A stretch of DNA of 35,921 bases from Actinomycetes bacterium (GCA_021822605.1 JAKAQL010000020.1:1-35921); one strand, 5' to 3'; numbered from the stretch's first letter, positions 16,992-25,381 are shown. Numbers and translations are program-made. The notes: generated from the sequence alone by a model not told the origin.

Positions 16992-17567
16992 CTGTCCAAA
17001 GTTTCACGTGCCCCAAGATGGGGATGGCTGGTAGCAGCCATCGTATTGGCTACCGTTGTGAGCGACATCGCCACTTCGGACTGGGCGAAGGTGTATCTGC
17101 AGACTCGATCGCCATCCCTTTTCGATGGTGTCATTAAACTACACCTGGTATACAACACAGGGGCTGCGTTTGGTATTGGTGAACACCATGAGTGGCTTGT
17201 GGAACTCGCCGAAGTACTGATCATCGTCGTACTTTGGTTGTTGCTGCGAAGCACATCTTTGGTCGGACGTATCGGATTTGCCTTGGCTATCGGGGGAGGA
17301 GTTGGCAACCTGGTTGTCCGATGGACGGGGCCAGATGGGCCGCTTCGCTCGCCTGTGATCGACTGGATCCACCTATCGTTCTACCCGACCACCTTCAATC
17401 TTGCCGATATCGCCCTTCGGCTGGGGATCGTGGTAGTGATCGTCGGTGTCATCCTCGATGCGCGGCGTCGACCCATCTTGGCAAGATCCCACCAACCCAT
17501 AGAGACGGTCGCGACGAGCCAGTCTGTGCTACCCACGCACGGCACAACCCAGCCATCGAAGGAGTAG
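16992..17567 (+). CDS. lspA: Divergent lipoprotein signal peptidase LspA
   Basis: Membrane aspartyl protease that removes signal peptides from prolipoproteins. Four helices are visible. VVSDIATSDWAK matches the family's first conserved Asp/Lys block, YNTGAAFGI the second, and VIDW plus FNLADIA supply the two catalytic aspartates. The usual GNxxDR aspartate is replaced: the sequence reads GNLVVR. Start choice is difficult. The frame is open from 16938 but has no ATG or GTG; TTG 17046 would cut through helix 1. CTG 16992, 5-6 bases after a GGGGGG run, gives a full first helix (191 residues total), so I place the start there provisionally. ATT 16959 is another option. The next gene begins 3 bases after the stop. 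Confidence 0.72.
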   Translation: MSKVSRAPRWGWLVAAIVLATVVSDIATSDWAKVYLQTRSPSLFDGVIKLHLVYNTGAAFGIGEHHEWLVELAEVLIIVVLWLLLRSTSLVGRIGFALAIGGGVGNLVVRWTGPDGPLRSPVIDWIHLSFYPTTFNLADIALRLGIVVVIVGVILDARRRPILARSHQPIETVATSQSVLPTHGTTQPSKE

Positions 17568-17570
17568 ACG

Positions 17571-18476
17571 ATGCCGTTGCGTTGGATTCGGGATCGCTTG
17601 GAGCGATGGATGCTCTATCTCGTCCTAGTTGTCGGGGGCCTTGCCCTCTGGTTTCCGGCTCCTGGCAGGACCGTTGATCACGGGGATACGGTCTATGTCA
17701 CGCTAGCGGCGCTGGTTTTTACGGCTGGCTTGACGGTGGATTTCGCTAGTCTTCGACGCACTCGAAGTGCTGGCTGGCGTCTGCTCGGTGCTTTGGCGGC
17801 GAGCACCGTTCTCTTCCCGCTGTTCGCATGGGGACTCAGCCGTCTTGTAGATGGTCAGCTGCGCGATGCACTTCTCGCAGTCGGCGTTGCCCCTAGCGAG
17901 GTGGCATCGCTTGCACTTGTGAGTCTTGGAGCGGGGGATGTGGTCATGGCGGCTGTGTTGGTCCTCGGGTCCACCGTCATCACCATCCTGGTAGCCGGTC
18001 CGATCCTGTCTGTCCTCTCCACTGCATCGCATCTCAACACCATCGGCCTTGGCGGAACCCTGGTGATCGTGGTGGCTCTGCCCCTAGTGCTTGGGGCACT
18101 CGTCGGGGCGAGATTGGGCTCAGGAGGGGTCGGTAGGGTGATCGGCGGCATCTTTGGATCGCTGGTCCTCTTGCTCTTGATTTGGGAGGTGGCGAGCCAG
18201 GTGCGCCTCGCACCTGTGTACCTGGTGGGCGTGGCGCTGTTAGTCGTCTTCGTCACCGGTTCAGCATTGATTGGGGTGGCGGTATCGACCGGGGCTCCAC
18301 GCGCGACACGTACCGGAATCGTCCTGCCGGTGGCCATTCGAGACTTCGCGATCGCAGCAGGGATCGCCACGGCGGCCTTTGGAGCCGCCTCGACCGGACT
18401 CCTTGGCATCTACGGCCTGCTTGTTCTTGTGCTCGGCACGCTGGCTAGCCGTTGGCTAGCACATCCGTCTTCTTGA
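17571..18476 (+). CDS. BASS-family (bile acid:Na+ symporter-like) transporter
   Basis: 301 residues with about ten predicted helices and little outside the membrane. The stretch GVAPSEVASLALVSLGAGDV (about 105-124) fits the crossover motif of the SBF/BASS fold, and TRTGIVLPVAIRDFAIAAG (about 242-260) the second crossover region, where substrates and sodium bind in known members. Members carry bile acids, pyruvate, pantoate and other organic anions; the substrate here cannot be read from sequence. It sits 3 bases after lspA, so the two are probably co-transcribed without an obvious functional link. A 9-bp hairpin spans its stop codon. Confidence 0.72.
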   Translation: MPLRWIRDRLERWMLYLVLVVGGLALWFPAPGRTVDHGDTVYVTLAALVFTAGLTVDFASLRRTRSAGWRLLGALAASTVLFPLFAWGLSRLVDGQLRDALLAVGVAPSEVASLALVSLGAGDVVMAAVLVLGSTVITILVAGPILSVLSTASHLNTIGLGGTLVIVVALPLVLGALVGARLGSGGVGRVIGGIFGSLVLLLLIWEVASQVRLAPVYLVGVALLVVFVTGSALIGVAVSTGAPRATRTGIVLPVAIRDFAIAAGIATAAFGAASTGLLGIYGLLVLVLGTLASRWLAHPSS

Positions 18477-18488
18477 GAAGGATGTGCT
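18458..18488 (+). terminator. Hairpin spanning the stop of the BASS gene
   Basis: AGCACATCC (18458-18466) pairs perfectly with GGATGTGCT (18480-18488). The TGA stop (18474-18476) lies in the loop. Only TTGG follows, not a T-run, so termination would have to be non-classical or the hairpin may instead protect the 3' end. Confidence 0.4.
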
Positions 18489-18923
18489 TGGACTGATGGG
18501 ACAACGGATACTTTGACGTCATCGGCGAGGCGCAACCGCGGTTCTCCTCGGATCGCGGTGCTGCTATGTCTGCGCTTCGGTTGCGCAGGAGCAGGACCGA
18601 GATGCCTTGGCAAGGCTTGTGACCCGACATTTTGGCGCCTGTTGCTTGTGGGCCGGCCACCTTCTTCGAGCCCGTGTTAGCTGAGCCTGGCTGAACAATC
18701 GGGTAGATCAGGCACGGTTTGACACTCGATGTACACCTTGTTGATGAGTGTGCTCGCCATCTGGTGCTCGCCGGAGGGCAGCGTGACGCTCGACTTGTCA
18801 TCGTGATCGGTGATGGCTTGATTGACGAGCGAGGCTGCTAGGGTACGATTCAAATGCTAGTGAATTGGTCGGAATTAATGTGCTGATGGTTTCGTTGCGA
18901 TAAAGAGAGGATGAGGAGTTTTT
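18489..18923. other. Intergenic region ahead of cysK
   Basis: No coding frame of note. It contains a 9-bp inverted repeat, GCGCAACCG (18530-18538) with CGGTTGCGC (18578-18586), and a near-palindrome GCCTTG-G-CAAGGC (18604-18616). The right end carries the candidate cysK promoter. I do not recognise a T-box, SAM or other known riboswitch. Confidence 0.45.
18822..18849 (+). promoter_or_regulatory. Candidate cysK-cysE promoter
   Basis: TTGACG (18822-18827) and TACGAT (18844-18849) with a 16-base spacer, about 75 bases ahead of the cysK start. Match by eye to a housekeeping-type promoter. Confidence 0.4.
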
Positions 18924-19856
18924 GTGAAGATCGCCGATGATGTGACACAACTCGTGGGGGGTACCCCCCTTGTACGGCTCAACCGGTTGACGGCTGGCCT
19001 CGACGCCACCATCGTGGCGAAACTTGAGTTTTTCAACCCTGGCAACAGCGTGAAGGATAGGATCGGTGTTGCAATGCTCGACGCGGCGGTTGCGGAGGGT
19101 CGCGTGACCAAGGACTCGGTCATCGTCGAGCCGACGAGTGGTAATACTGGTATCGCCTTAGCGATGGTCTGTGCCGCACGGGGATATCGTTGTATCCTCA
19201 CTATGCCCGAGACGATGAGCCGGGAGCGCCGGATGTTGTTACGAGCGTTCGGTGCTGACCTCGTTCTGACACCAGGGCCAGATGGCATGGGTGGTGCCAT
19301 TGCAAAAGCGAGCGAACTCGTCGCCTCCGATCCCACGTATGTGATGCTACAGCAGTTTGAAAACCCTTCGAATCCGGCTATTCACCGCCAGACCACGGCG
19401 GAGGAGATCTGGGCCGATACCGATGGCGCGGTCGACATTGTGGTAGCAGGGGTTGGTACCGGTGGAACGATCAGTGGTATCGGTGAGGCGTTGAAACCGC
19501 GTAAGCCCGGTCTTCTGATGGTTGCAGTGGAGCCGGAGGCTTCTCCCGTGCTCTCGGGGGGGCAGAAGGGTCCACATCCCATCCAAGGAATTGGTGCTGG
19601 TTTCGTCCCTCAGACCTACGATGCGACCGTGGTCGATGAGGTTGTAAAGGTCTCCAACGAGGCAGCCTTCCAATACGCACGTCGGATGGCCAAAGAGGAG
19701 GGCCTCTTGGTTGGCATCTCCTCCGGAGCGGCCACTTTTGCCGCACTGGAGGTAGCCAGGCGACCTGAGAATGCGGGGAAGTTGATCGTGGTGATCATTC
19801 CATCCTTTGGAGAACGATATCTGTCGACACCGCTGTTCGCGGATCTAGGAGATTAG
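18924..19856 (+). CDS. cysK: Cysteine synthase CysK (O-acetylserine sulfhydrylase)
   Basis: 310 residues, the family's normal length. GTG start with GAGGAG about 7 bases upstream. PLP enzyme of fold type II: the Schiff-base lysine is K44 in [11 protein letters not shown], the phosphate/substrate loop is [11 protein letters not shown], and [12 protein letters not shown] and GISSGAA bind the cofactor. It makes cysteine from O-acetylserine and sulfide in the cytosol. The serine acetyltransferase gene follows with no intervening base, the usual arrangement for the two enzymes that form the cysteine synthase complex. Cystathionine beta-synthase is a less likely relative. Confidence 0.95.
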   Translation: MKIADDVTQLVGGTPLVRLNRLTAGLDATIVAKLEFFNPGNSVKDRIGVAMLDAAVAEGRVTKDSVIVEPTSGNTGIALAMVCAARGYRCILTMPETMSRERRMLLRAFGADLVLTPGPDGMGGAIAKASELVASDPTYVMLQQFENPSNPAIHRQTTAEEIWADTDGAVDIVVAGVGTGGTISGIGEALKPRKPGLLMVAVEPEASPVLSGGQKGPHPIQGIGAGFVPQTYDATVVDEVVKVSNEAAFQYARRMAKEEGLLVGISSGAATFAALEVARRPENAGKLIVVIIPSFGERYLSTPLFADLGD

Positions 19857-20495
19857 ATGTTACGTACCCTGCGAGAGGATATACAGTCGGCGCTGGATCG
19901 CGACCCAGCAGCGAATGGCGTCCTCGAAGTTGCGCTTACCTATCCGGGGGTGCATGCGCTTTGGGGCTGGCGAATCAGTCATCCCCTTTGGCTGCGGGGA
20001 CATCGTCTGCTCGCGCGGTCAGTCTCAATGATCACGCGAACGCTCACCGGTGTGGAGATCCATCCTGGGGCGCAGATCGGCTCTGGACTCTTCATCGACC
20101 ACGCGACGGGAGTTGTCATCGGAGAGACCGCTGAGATTGGATCTGGGGTCACGCTGTATCATGGGGTGACCCTTGGAGGACGAAGCCTTGAGCACGGCAA
20201 ACGACACCCAACACTCGGTGATCGAGTCGTTGTCGGCGCGGGAGCCAAGATTCTCGGTCCGGTGGTGATCGGAGAGGACTCTAGTGTTGGTGCCAATGCC
20301 GTCGTGCTTGAGTCGATGCCGTCGCATTCGGTGATTGTCGGAGTCCCGGCAAAGGTGGTCAAGCGCGACCCTCGGCTCTGCGAAGCAATCAATGATCTCG
20401 GTGCAGATGCCGAAATCACGAACCTTGAGACACCGAAGCGCCTTCGCCTGGCATCTGGTTATGACGGTAACCCGACTGGTGACTATATCATCTGA
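19857..20495 (+). CDS. cysE: Serine O-acetyltransferase CysE
   Basis: 212 residues, the short bacterial form. ATG follows directly on the cysK TAG, with AGGAG 6 bases upstream. The left-handed beta-helix domain shows hexapeptide repeats from about residue 60, with [40 protein letters not shown] and [18 protein letters not shown], including the catalytic-site His residues. The C-terminal tail ends in GDYII, a hydrophobic Ile terminus of the kind that binds the CysK active site in the complex. It acetylates serine with acetyl-CoA, the first step of cysteine synthesis. Confidence 0.94.
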   Translation: MLRTLREDIQSALDRDPAANGVLEVALTYPGVHALWGWRISHPLWLRGHRLLARSVSMITRTLTGVEIHPGAQIGSGLFIDHATGVVIGETAEIGSGVTLYHGVTLGGRSLEHGKRHPTLGDRVVVGAGAKILGPVVIGEDSSVGANAVVLESMPSHSVIVGVPAKVVKRDPRLCEAINDLGADAEITNLETPKRLRLASGYDGNPTGDYII

Positions 20496-20567
20496 GGTCT
20501 TCATGAGCTCGGGCTGCTCGACGGACGCGCGGGAGTGCAGGTCGGCGTTCCTCTGCCATGCAGCCTC

Positions 20568-21383
20568 CTAGTCGTTTTTCCTGCGCAGCTTGAGCGCGTT
20601 TTCTTCGTGTAGTCGTTCGCGCTCACGTCCCCGCTTGAGTGAGGTGGGGTTGTAGTACTGGGTTGGTGGGTGCGTTAATTCTGAAGGGTTAATCCCGCTA
20701 CTGGAGTTGAAGGCCGTCTCCCATCGCCTGATGGGCCCTTGGAACTGAGTCGCCAAGATGATACCTATCGCACAGGTGAAGAGGAATATTGCAACTCTCG
20801 AGCGTGAGCTTTTTGGCCGGGGCTGGGTCAGGCGATAGGACATATCTTTGATCGTCGAGCGAGCGGCGCGGTTGAAGTAGGCGACCACGTGAAAGGCCAT
20901 CAAGAGGAACCAAACCACCGACAACAGGAAGTGGGCCGGCGCCAAAAATGTCGCGGAAAAAGAAGTGGGACCTGCGACGTCGAGCTCAACACCGCTTCCA
21001 ATGACGAGGATGGTGGTGATGACAAGGAATGGGGCAAGAATCCGCAGGGGGAACCAGGGAACGCCCGCTTGTAAGTACCGCTCGTCACCTCGGTAATAAC
21101 CGATGAAGCGGAGTGAACTATAGGTGAGTTTGCCGACGAGGAGGGGGACCGCAACTAACCCTACACCGATGTGCCAGGCGATGGCGTGCGACATCACCGG
21201 CACGGTGAGGACCTCGATCAAAAAGATGATCGCCAACGCTACTCCAAAGAGCGCGCTGCCGCGCGAAAGGTTGACGATGCGCTGGTCGGCATGTTTGCGT
21301 TCAGTGTCGAGTTCTCGCTGTTCGGCCTGGGGGATCAGACTTTCAAACAGTGACTCCCTGAGCATCTCCTCTGGACGCATCAT
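20568..21383 (-). CDS. Cytochrome-b-like membrane protein
   Basis: 271 residues, about five helices (roughly 43-62, 68-88, 113-132, 146-170, 197-214). H66 and H71 in SHAIAWHIGVG, and H151 and H165 spaced 14 apart in a single helix, are placed as haem ligands in b561/DUF4405-type cytochrome b proteins. The loop RFIGYYRGDERY is also typical. The N-terminal 40 residues and C-terminal 55 are charged and cytosolic. The first ATG overlaps the stop of the protease gene (ATGA), with a second ATG directly after, so it is translationally coupled to the protease. A redox partner is not visible nearby. Confidence 0.68.
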   Translation of the reverse strand: MMRPEEMLRESLFESLIPQAEQRELDTERKHADQRIVNLSRGSALFGVALAIIFLIEVLTVPVMSHAIAWHIGVGLVAVPLLVGKLTYSSLRFIGYYRGDERYLQAGVPWFPLRILAPFLVITTILVIGSGVELDVAGPTSFSATFLAPAHFLLSVVWFLLMAFHVVAYFNRAARSTIKDMSYRLTQPRPKSSRSRVAIFLFTCAIGIILATQFQGPIRRWETAFNSSSGINPSELTHPPTQYYNPTSLKRGRERERLHEENALKLRRKND

Positions 21384-22831
21384 GAGGGATTGGTTTCCAG
21401 CCTGTCTCCATAGGGTGACCCCAGGCCGGTGCAGGCATTCCAGCCGACATGCGCCTGGTAGGCACCGTTGTTGCCCTCAGTGATGTTATAGAAGGCGGGA
21501 GTAGTGCTGTCACGAGTCGCCTGTTCGAGGGGATACCAGGTTGGTTGCACGAGTCCTTGGTGTGCCTTCGTTGCGATGGTCAACTGGACGATCAGGCCAG
21601 CTACGAGCGGGGCGACCGCGCTGGTGCCGCCGACGACGATTGAAGTACCGTCGACCAGGATCTGATAACCAGTCTGTGGGTCGGCATTGCCGGCTACGTC
21701 GGGAACCCCTCGGCCGACGGCGCCCCTGGGGTTCGCTGAAGGGGGAACACCAGCGTGGTCTTGATAGTCGGGCAAAGGGAAGAACGCGCTGACCCCGCCA
21801 CCCGTTGCACCGTCGCCAATGGCGGTGTCATTCCACACAGTCTGAAGAGCGATTCCCCCTTGAGGGGTGAGTTCGAGATGCGTACCCCCACAAGCTAGGG
21901 CATTCGGTGCCGATGCAGGAAAGTCGACATGGCTAAGACCATCGTTGACCCCATCAGATGAGCCATTATCTCCGGCGGCAACGGTCACCGTGATGCCCCT
22001 TGTCGTCGCCTCTGCTATCACGGACTGCATCAGGAGCAGAGAACTTTTGGCCCAGGTGGATTCGGGTCCACCCCAGCTAATCGATATGGCATCGGGTATC
22101 GGGTCGGTCGCAGCACTTGCTTCGGAGATGGCATCAATGAAGCCGCGGTCGGTGTTCGGAGCAAAGTAGACAGCGATCGTGGCCCCATTGGCCACGGATC
22201 CAAGAACCTCGATGTCGAGCATGACCTCGGCATCGGCAGAGTTTGGGGTCGTAGGATCGTTGGCTCCGTGGTCGACGCTGAAGGCGGCGACGGAAGGAAT
22301 GGGTAGGCCTTGGGTCTGGAAGTAGTTGATGATATCGGTTTGCCGGAACCCTCCCCCTAGCTCGATGAGAGCGACGGAGCGACCCGTCGCAGGGGCGGTG
22401 GGGAAGTCATAAGCCTTGGCAACTTGGCTTGGGAGATAGCTCACGGATGGTTGGGTAGCGGGACGAAAACGTGGGTACGCCTGCGGGGCTGAGTCAAGAC
22501 CAAGGATGGCCACGATTTTGGTGAGTTCAGCTGGAATCGTGGGCTCTTGATCGGGTGCGAAGAAGTTACCCAGCTCATCATCGACAAATTCGGCAAGAGT
22601 CACACCAAAGATCGCAGCGACAGCCTCTACCGTCATACGAACGGCGATGTGGTGTCGGCCAGGGTGGTAAGCAGTGACCTCGATGCCGTTCTCTTCGAGA
22701 GTTCGAACTAGTTCAGCGAAGTCACCGTCGCTCGTGGCTGGGTCACAGTAGATACTGAGTTCGATCACGTCGCTCGACGGCTTTGCCCTCAGCCTAGATG
22801 CGCGTTCATGAACACGCAGAATGCTCTCCAT
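21380..22831 (-). CDS. Kumamolisin-like acid protease, sedolisin family S53
   Basis: 483 residues. ATG with GGAGGGG about 6 bases upstream. An N-terminal S53 prodomain (about 20-125) precedes the catalytic domain. The catalytic residues are E202 and D206 (AEVMLDIEV), oxyanion D288 (AAGDNGSSDG) and S404 (GGTSAVAP). Spacings fit kumamolisin almost exactly. No signal peptide is visible, as in kumamolisin precursors, and the prodomain is about 60 residues shorter. Two acidic calcium ligands of kumamolisin (Asp316, Asp338) align with N449 and N465. The family works at acid pH and elevated temperature, usually outside the cell. Second gene of a minus-strand cluster. Confidence 0.93.
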   Translation of the reverse strand: MESILRVHERASRLRAKPSSDVIELSIYCDPATSDGDFAELVRTLEENGIEVTAYHPGRHHIAVRMTVEAVAAIFGVTLAEFVDDELGNFFAPDQEPTIPAELTKIVAILGLDSAPQAYPRFRPATQPSVSYLPSQVAKAYDFPTAPATGRSVALIELGGGFRQTDIINYFQTQGLPIPSVAAFSVDHGANDPTTPNSADAEVMLDIEVLGSVANGATIAVYFAPNTDRGFIDAISEASAATDPIPDAISISWGGPESTWAKSSLLLMQSVIAEATTRGITVTVAAGDNGSSDGVNDGLSHVDFPASAPNALACGGTHLELTPQGGIALQTVWNDTAIGDGATGGGVSAFFPLPDYQDHAGVPPSANPRGAVGRGVPDVAGNADPQTGYQILVDGTSIVVGGTSAVAPLVAGLIVQLTIATKAHQGLVQPTWYPLEQATRDSTTPAFYNITEGNNGAYQAHVGWNACTGLGSPYGDRLETNPS

Positions 22832-22908
22832 CTCTTCCCCTCCATACCCGGCACACCTCAGTGGGTGATCTCTAGTGTATCAGAGGGCTCTGATCTATCT
22901 GGAACGAG

Positions 22909-24105
22909 CTATGGGCTTGGAAAGCGAATGACCGACCCATGGTTGATGTTTTCACAGGTGCGTCCGTCTGGGCTCAGGAGGGAGACCATACCGATGCCGT
23001 CGACAAAGCGATAGGATGTCGCTGGGGATGGAACGAAGGCCGGTTGACCTGGTGAACACGCATCAGCAACCTGCAAGATATCGGTGGGCTGCGAGTCGAA
23101 GAAGGAAGGGATGTTGCCCCATTGCGAACTCATTGCATAGAGAACCTCAGCTCCAGCCGTGATCGTAAACCGTGAGAGGGTACTCGCGGCGACACTGATT
23201 GACCCATTCCCAAGGCTGGTGGTACCCTCAGCAAGCTCATGGGAGAGTGTCAGAGTCGTGTCTTCAACAGGGGTTATGGCCACTAGTTTACCTTGCGTAT
23301 CTGTCGCGATCTTGAGCGACCCGTCGAGGATGATGGCGGCGCGTACGCTGCGGTGCGCGATCTTGGTAAGGAAGTTCCACCCACTCTCTGAGAGGTGTTG
23401 GCCGAGGAATTGGTTTGGGCCAGCAAAAATAATGAGTTCTGGTGGGTTCTTGGCGGTGAGTTGCTGTGGGTTGATCAACGGGAGGGCCCCCGGACATACC
23501 TCGCCACGAGCCCGTGCGGCGGAATCGACCAGCTGATTGAGCGAGCGTGCATGCAGATCCTCGCCGAGGATGCTGCAGCTAGCCAAGGTGAGTGAACCCA
23601 CCCCGTAGCGAGCGAGTAGGTGCCACCAACCACTGCTTTGGTAGACAGAGAACGCTGTGAGTTCCGTAGCTGCCTGGGCGCGACCGAGTGGAGTGCGCCA
23701 GTAAGACCCGAGGAAAATCGTGTCGACGGTTGGGTGGTGGTCGACGACCGGATGGGTCGGGGTGAGACGATAGTGCCACGTGATTTGACCAATGGCGAGC
23801 ATCAAGATGCCGATCGTTAGACCAATGGTGCCGATGCGGATGCCGTTGGTCACTGCACGAGTGTATCGCCGCAGGGCCAGCGAACCCAGTGCCAGGATGA
23901 CGACAATGGTGAGCCATGCGTACCAGTTGATGAGAAAGGTAGGGGAGATGATCAGAAAAAATTGAACAAAAACGCTGGTGATGCCAACCGCGACGGCTAT
24001 TCCTAACAACCCGAGGAGAGCCGCCGAGATGATTCTTCGTACGAGAGTTAGTGCTGGTGCGTTCTGCAGGGAGGCGCGACTGTGGGTTTGAGCGCTATGA
24101 GCCAC
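22909..24105 (-). CDS. Unrecognised membrane protein with large soluble domain
   Basis: 398 residues, GTG start with a weak ribosome binding site. Three hydrophobic segments (about 24-48, 56-80, 90-110) are followed by a ~290-residue soluble region, probably outside the cell. The soluble part has a conserved-looking HHPTVDTIFLGSYWRTPLGR start, four cysteines (near SCSI, EVCPG, DACSPG, RTCEN) and mixed beta-rich sequence. I do not recognise the family. It lies 77 bases upstream of the protease gene on the same strand, so the two are probably one operon with the cytochrome-b-like gene. A role in secretion or maturation of the protease is only a guess. Confidence 0.6.
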   Translation of the reverse strand: MAHSAQTHSRASLQNAPALTLVRRIISAALLGLLGIAVAVGITSVFVQFFLIISPTFLINWYAWLTIVVILALGSLALRRYTRAVTNGIRIGTIGLTIGILMLAIGQITWHYRLTPTHPVVDHHPTVDTIFLGSYWRTPLGRAQAATELTAFSVYQSSGWWHLLARYGVGSLTLASCSILGEDLHARSLNQLVDSAARARGEVCPGALPLINPQQLTAKNPPELIIFAGPNQFLGQHLSESGWNFLTKIAHRSVRAAIILDGSLKIATDTQGKLVAITPVEDTTLTLSHELAEGTTSLGNGSISVAASTLSRFTITAGAEVLYAMSSQWGNIPSFFDSQPTDILQVADACSPGQPAFVPSPATSYRFVDGIGMVSLLSPDGRTCENINHGSVIRFPSP

Positions 24106-24240
24106 CAGCCCAATCTAGGCGCCTGCAGCCGCTGAGTGGCGTTCTCAACTTCAGCTGGAGGGTGGTTTGACTGCTTATAGTCCTAAAAGTTTTGGAATAA
24201 CCGAGCGGTGATCAGCTGCGCTGAATATACCGTGTGGGGT

Positions 24241-24405
24241 ATGTGTAGAGCAGTTACGTGTAAGCAGTGTAAGAAGCCAACGTGGGCCGGTTGTGGTGCC
24301 CATGTCGAGCAAGTTCTTGGCCACATCCCAAAGTCGGAGCGTTGCCAGTGCTCCAGCGCGGGTGCGGCTACGGCGACGAAGAGTCGCCGGTTCTTCGGGC
24401 GTTAG
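24241..24405 (+). CDS. Small Cys-rich actinobacterial protein (54 aa)
   Basis: Starts MCRAVTCKQCKKPTWAGCG and continues with H21, then RCQC (C35, C37). Seven Cys/His positions (C2, C7, C10, C18, H21, C35, C37) suggest a small zinc-binding knuckle. Short proteins with this CxxC-KxTWxGCGxH pattern are widespread in actinobacteria and also in some eukaryotes; the function is unknown to me. The open frame begins at 24208, but ATG 24241 fits the family N-terminus. Only a weak G-rich stretch precedes it. Confidence 0.62.
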   Translation: MCRAVTCKQCKKPTWAGCGAHVEQVLGHIPKSERCQCSSAGAATATKSRRFFGR

Positions 24406-24630
24406 TCCACGAAGGATTCGATACTTTTGAAGTGCTGAGGTGTGAGTCGGTGCTTCTGGCTGTCAAGGTCCCGAGCACCGCGGTTGTCAGCTGTCAGTAG
24501 GCGGAAAGCTTATAGCAATGGCTTTTGGTTTCTGTCGACTGGTGTGGTGTTGTCTGTCTGCGGAGCTTACCGGGGTGGTCGGCAACTGCTAAGCCGATTG
24601 GCTGAGGCAGGTTCCGGCTAGCCTGTGAAC

Positions 24631-24918
24631 ATGGTTACCGAGCTAGCAACATTTCGTGTTCGTGTTGGTCAAGAGGATGACTTCTATCGTAGCTATCTTG
24701 CTGCTCGTCCGTACTTGACACAAGCCACTGGGTGCATGAGCGTGATGATGTATCGGGTGCACGAGGTCTCCTCTACCTTCGTTCTGTGCGCGGAGTGGAA
24801 TAGCGTCGAGGATCATCTCGATCGGTTTCGGTCCTCCGATGCCTACGTAGAGTGGAGAAGACTACTCAGCCCCTACTTCGATGGTGATCCTTCAGTGATA
24901 CACCTTGTCGAGCCTTAG
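24631..24918 (+). CDS. ABM-domain (antibiotic biosynthesis monooxygenase-like) protein
   Basis: 95 residues. The whole protein fits the dimeric ferredoxin-like ABM fold: VTELATFRVRVGQEDDFYRS, a central ATGCMSVMMYRVHEVSSTFV strand pair, AEWNSVEDHLDRFRSSDAY, and a short C-terminal helix. Members include haem-degrading and quinone-forming monooxygenases and many of unknown role. I see no haem-ligand signature that would settle the function. ATG 24631 is chosen; GTG 24625 two codons earlier is equally possible. Stand-alone gene, convergent with the MarR-like gene. Confidence 0.65.
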   Translation: MVTELATFRVRVGQEDDFYRSYLAARPYLTQATGCMSVMMYRVHEVSSTFVLCAEWNSVEDHLDRFRSSDAYVEWRRLLSPYFDGDPSVIHLVEP

Positions 24919-24967
24919 CGAGTAGGCTGGCGAAAGGGGTTTGTGGGGGCGAGACTATGGCCCCTGA

Positions 24968-25252
24968 TCACAGGGAGCCGATGACCTTGAGCAGCTCGCC
25001 GATAGTGTGCGAGGCCTCGACGTTGTGACGCAAGGGTAGATCTAGGTTGACCCGGTAGTAGTTTCGGCGACCTCGCCGCTCGCGTTCTAAGTAACCCGCG
25101 TTTACCAGGTCGGCGATGATGGTTTGGGTGGCACGCTCGGTGATCCCAACTTTTTCGGCTATGTCACGCCCTCGAATCTCAGGGTCCTGAGCGATGAGGA
25201 TCAAGACGTGACCGTGATTCGATAAAAAGGTCCACTGCCGCTGATCGTGCAT
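24968..25252 (-). CDS. MarR-like winged-helix regulator, divergent to dabB
   Basis: 94 residues from ATG 25252, which has GGAAG about 8 bases upstream. The open frame reaches back to 25375, but the extra 41 residues are not domain-like and would cover the dabB promoter. The protein is a single winged helix-turn-helix: EIRGRDIAEKVGITERATQT is the HTH, VNAGYLERERRGRRNYYRV the wing. This compact family is common in actinobacteria and is annotated as MarR/ArsR-type. It is transcribed away from dabB-dabA over a 129-base gap, a common layout for a local regulator. The signal is unknown; no metal-binding Cys cluster is present. Confidence 0.72.
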   Translation of the reverse strand: MHDQRQWTFLSNHGHVLILIAQDPEIRGRDIAEKVGITERATQTIIADLVNAGYLERERRGRRNYYRVNLDLPLRHNVEASHTIGELLKVIGSL

Positions 25253-25381
25253 CGAGGCTTCCACAATGGGATCGTACCAGGTTTCTGGTGTTGGCGATGC
25301 GGTTCCAAAACAAATAACTGATGTGGAATGCACGAAACAAATTGCATGTATAGTGATAGCTATGAGAAAGCGCATCGCGTC
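25253..25381. promoter_or_regulatory. Divergent regulator/dabB promoter region with repeats
   Basis: Two direct copies of AAACAAAT (25308-25315 and 25335-25342) are 27 bases apart, and ATGCA/TGCAT flank the second copy as an imperfect operator-like inverted repeat. TATAGT (25349-25354) could be the dabB -10 element. On the minus strand TTGTTT and TTATTT, 17 bases apart, fit a promoter for the regulator in the same repeats. The region is a likely binding site for the adjacent winged-helix protein. All matches are by eye. Confidence 0.4.

Noticed and set aside
25253-25375. Longer N-terminus for the MarR-like regulator
   Set aside because: It would cover the dabB promoter, has no domain character and lacks a ribosome binding site; ATG 25252 has GGAAG.
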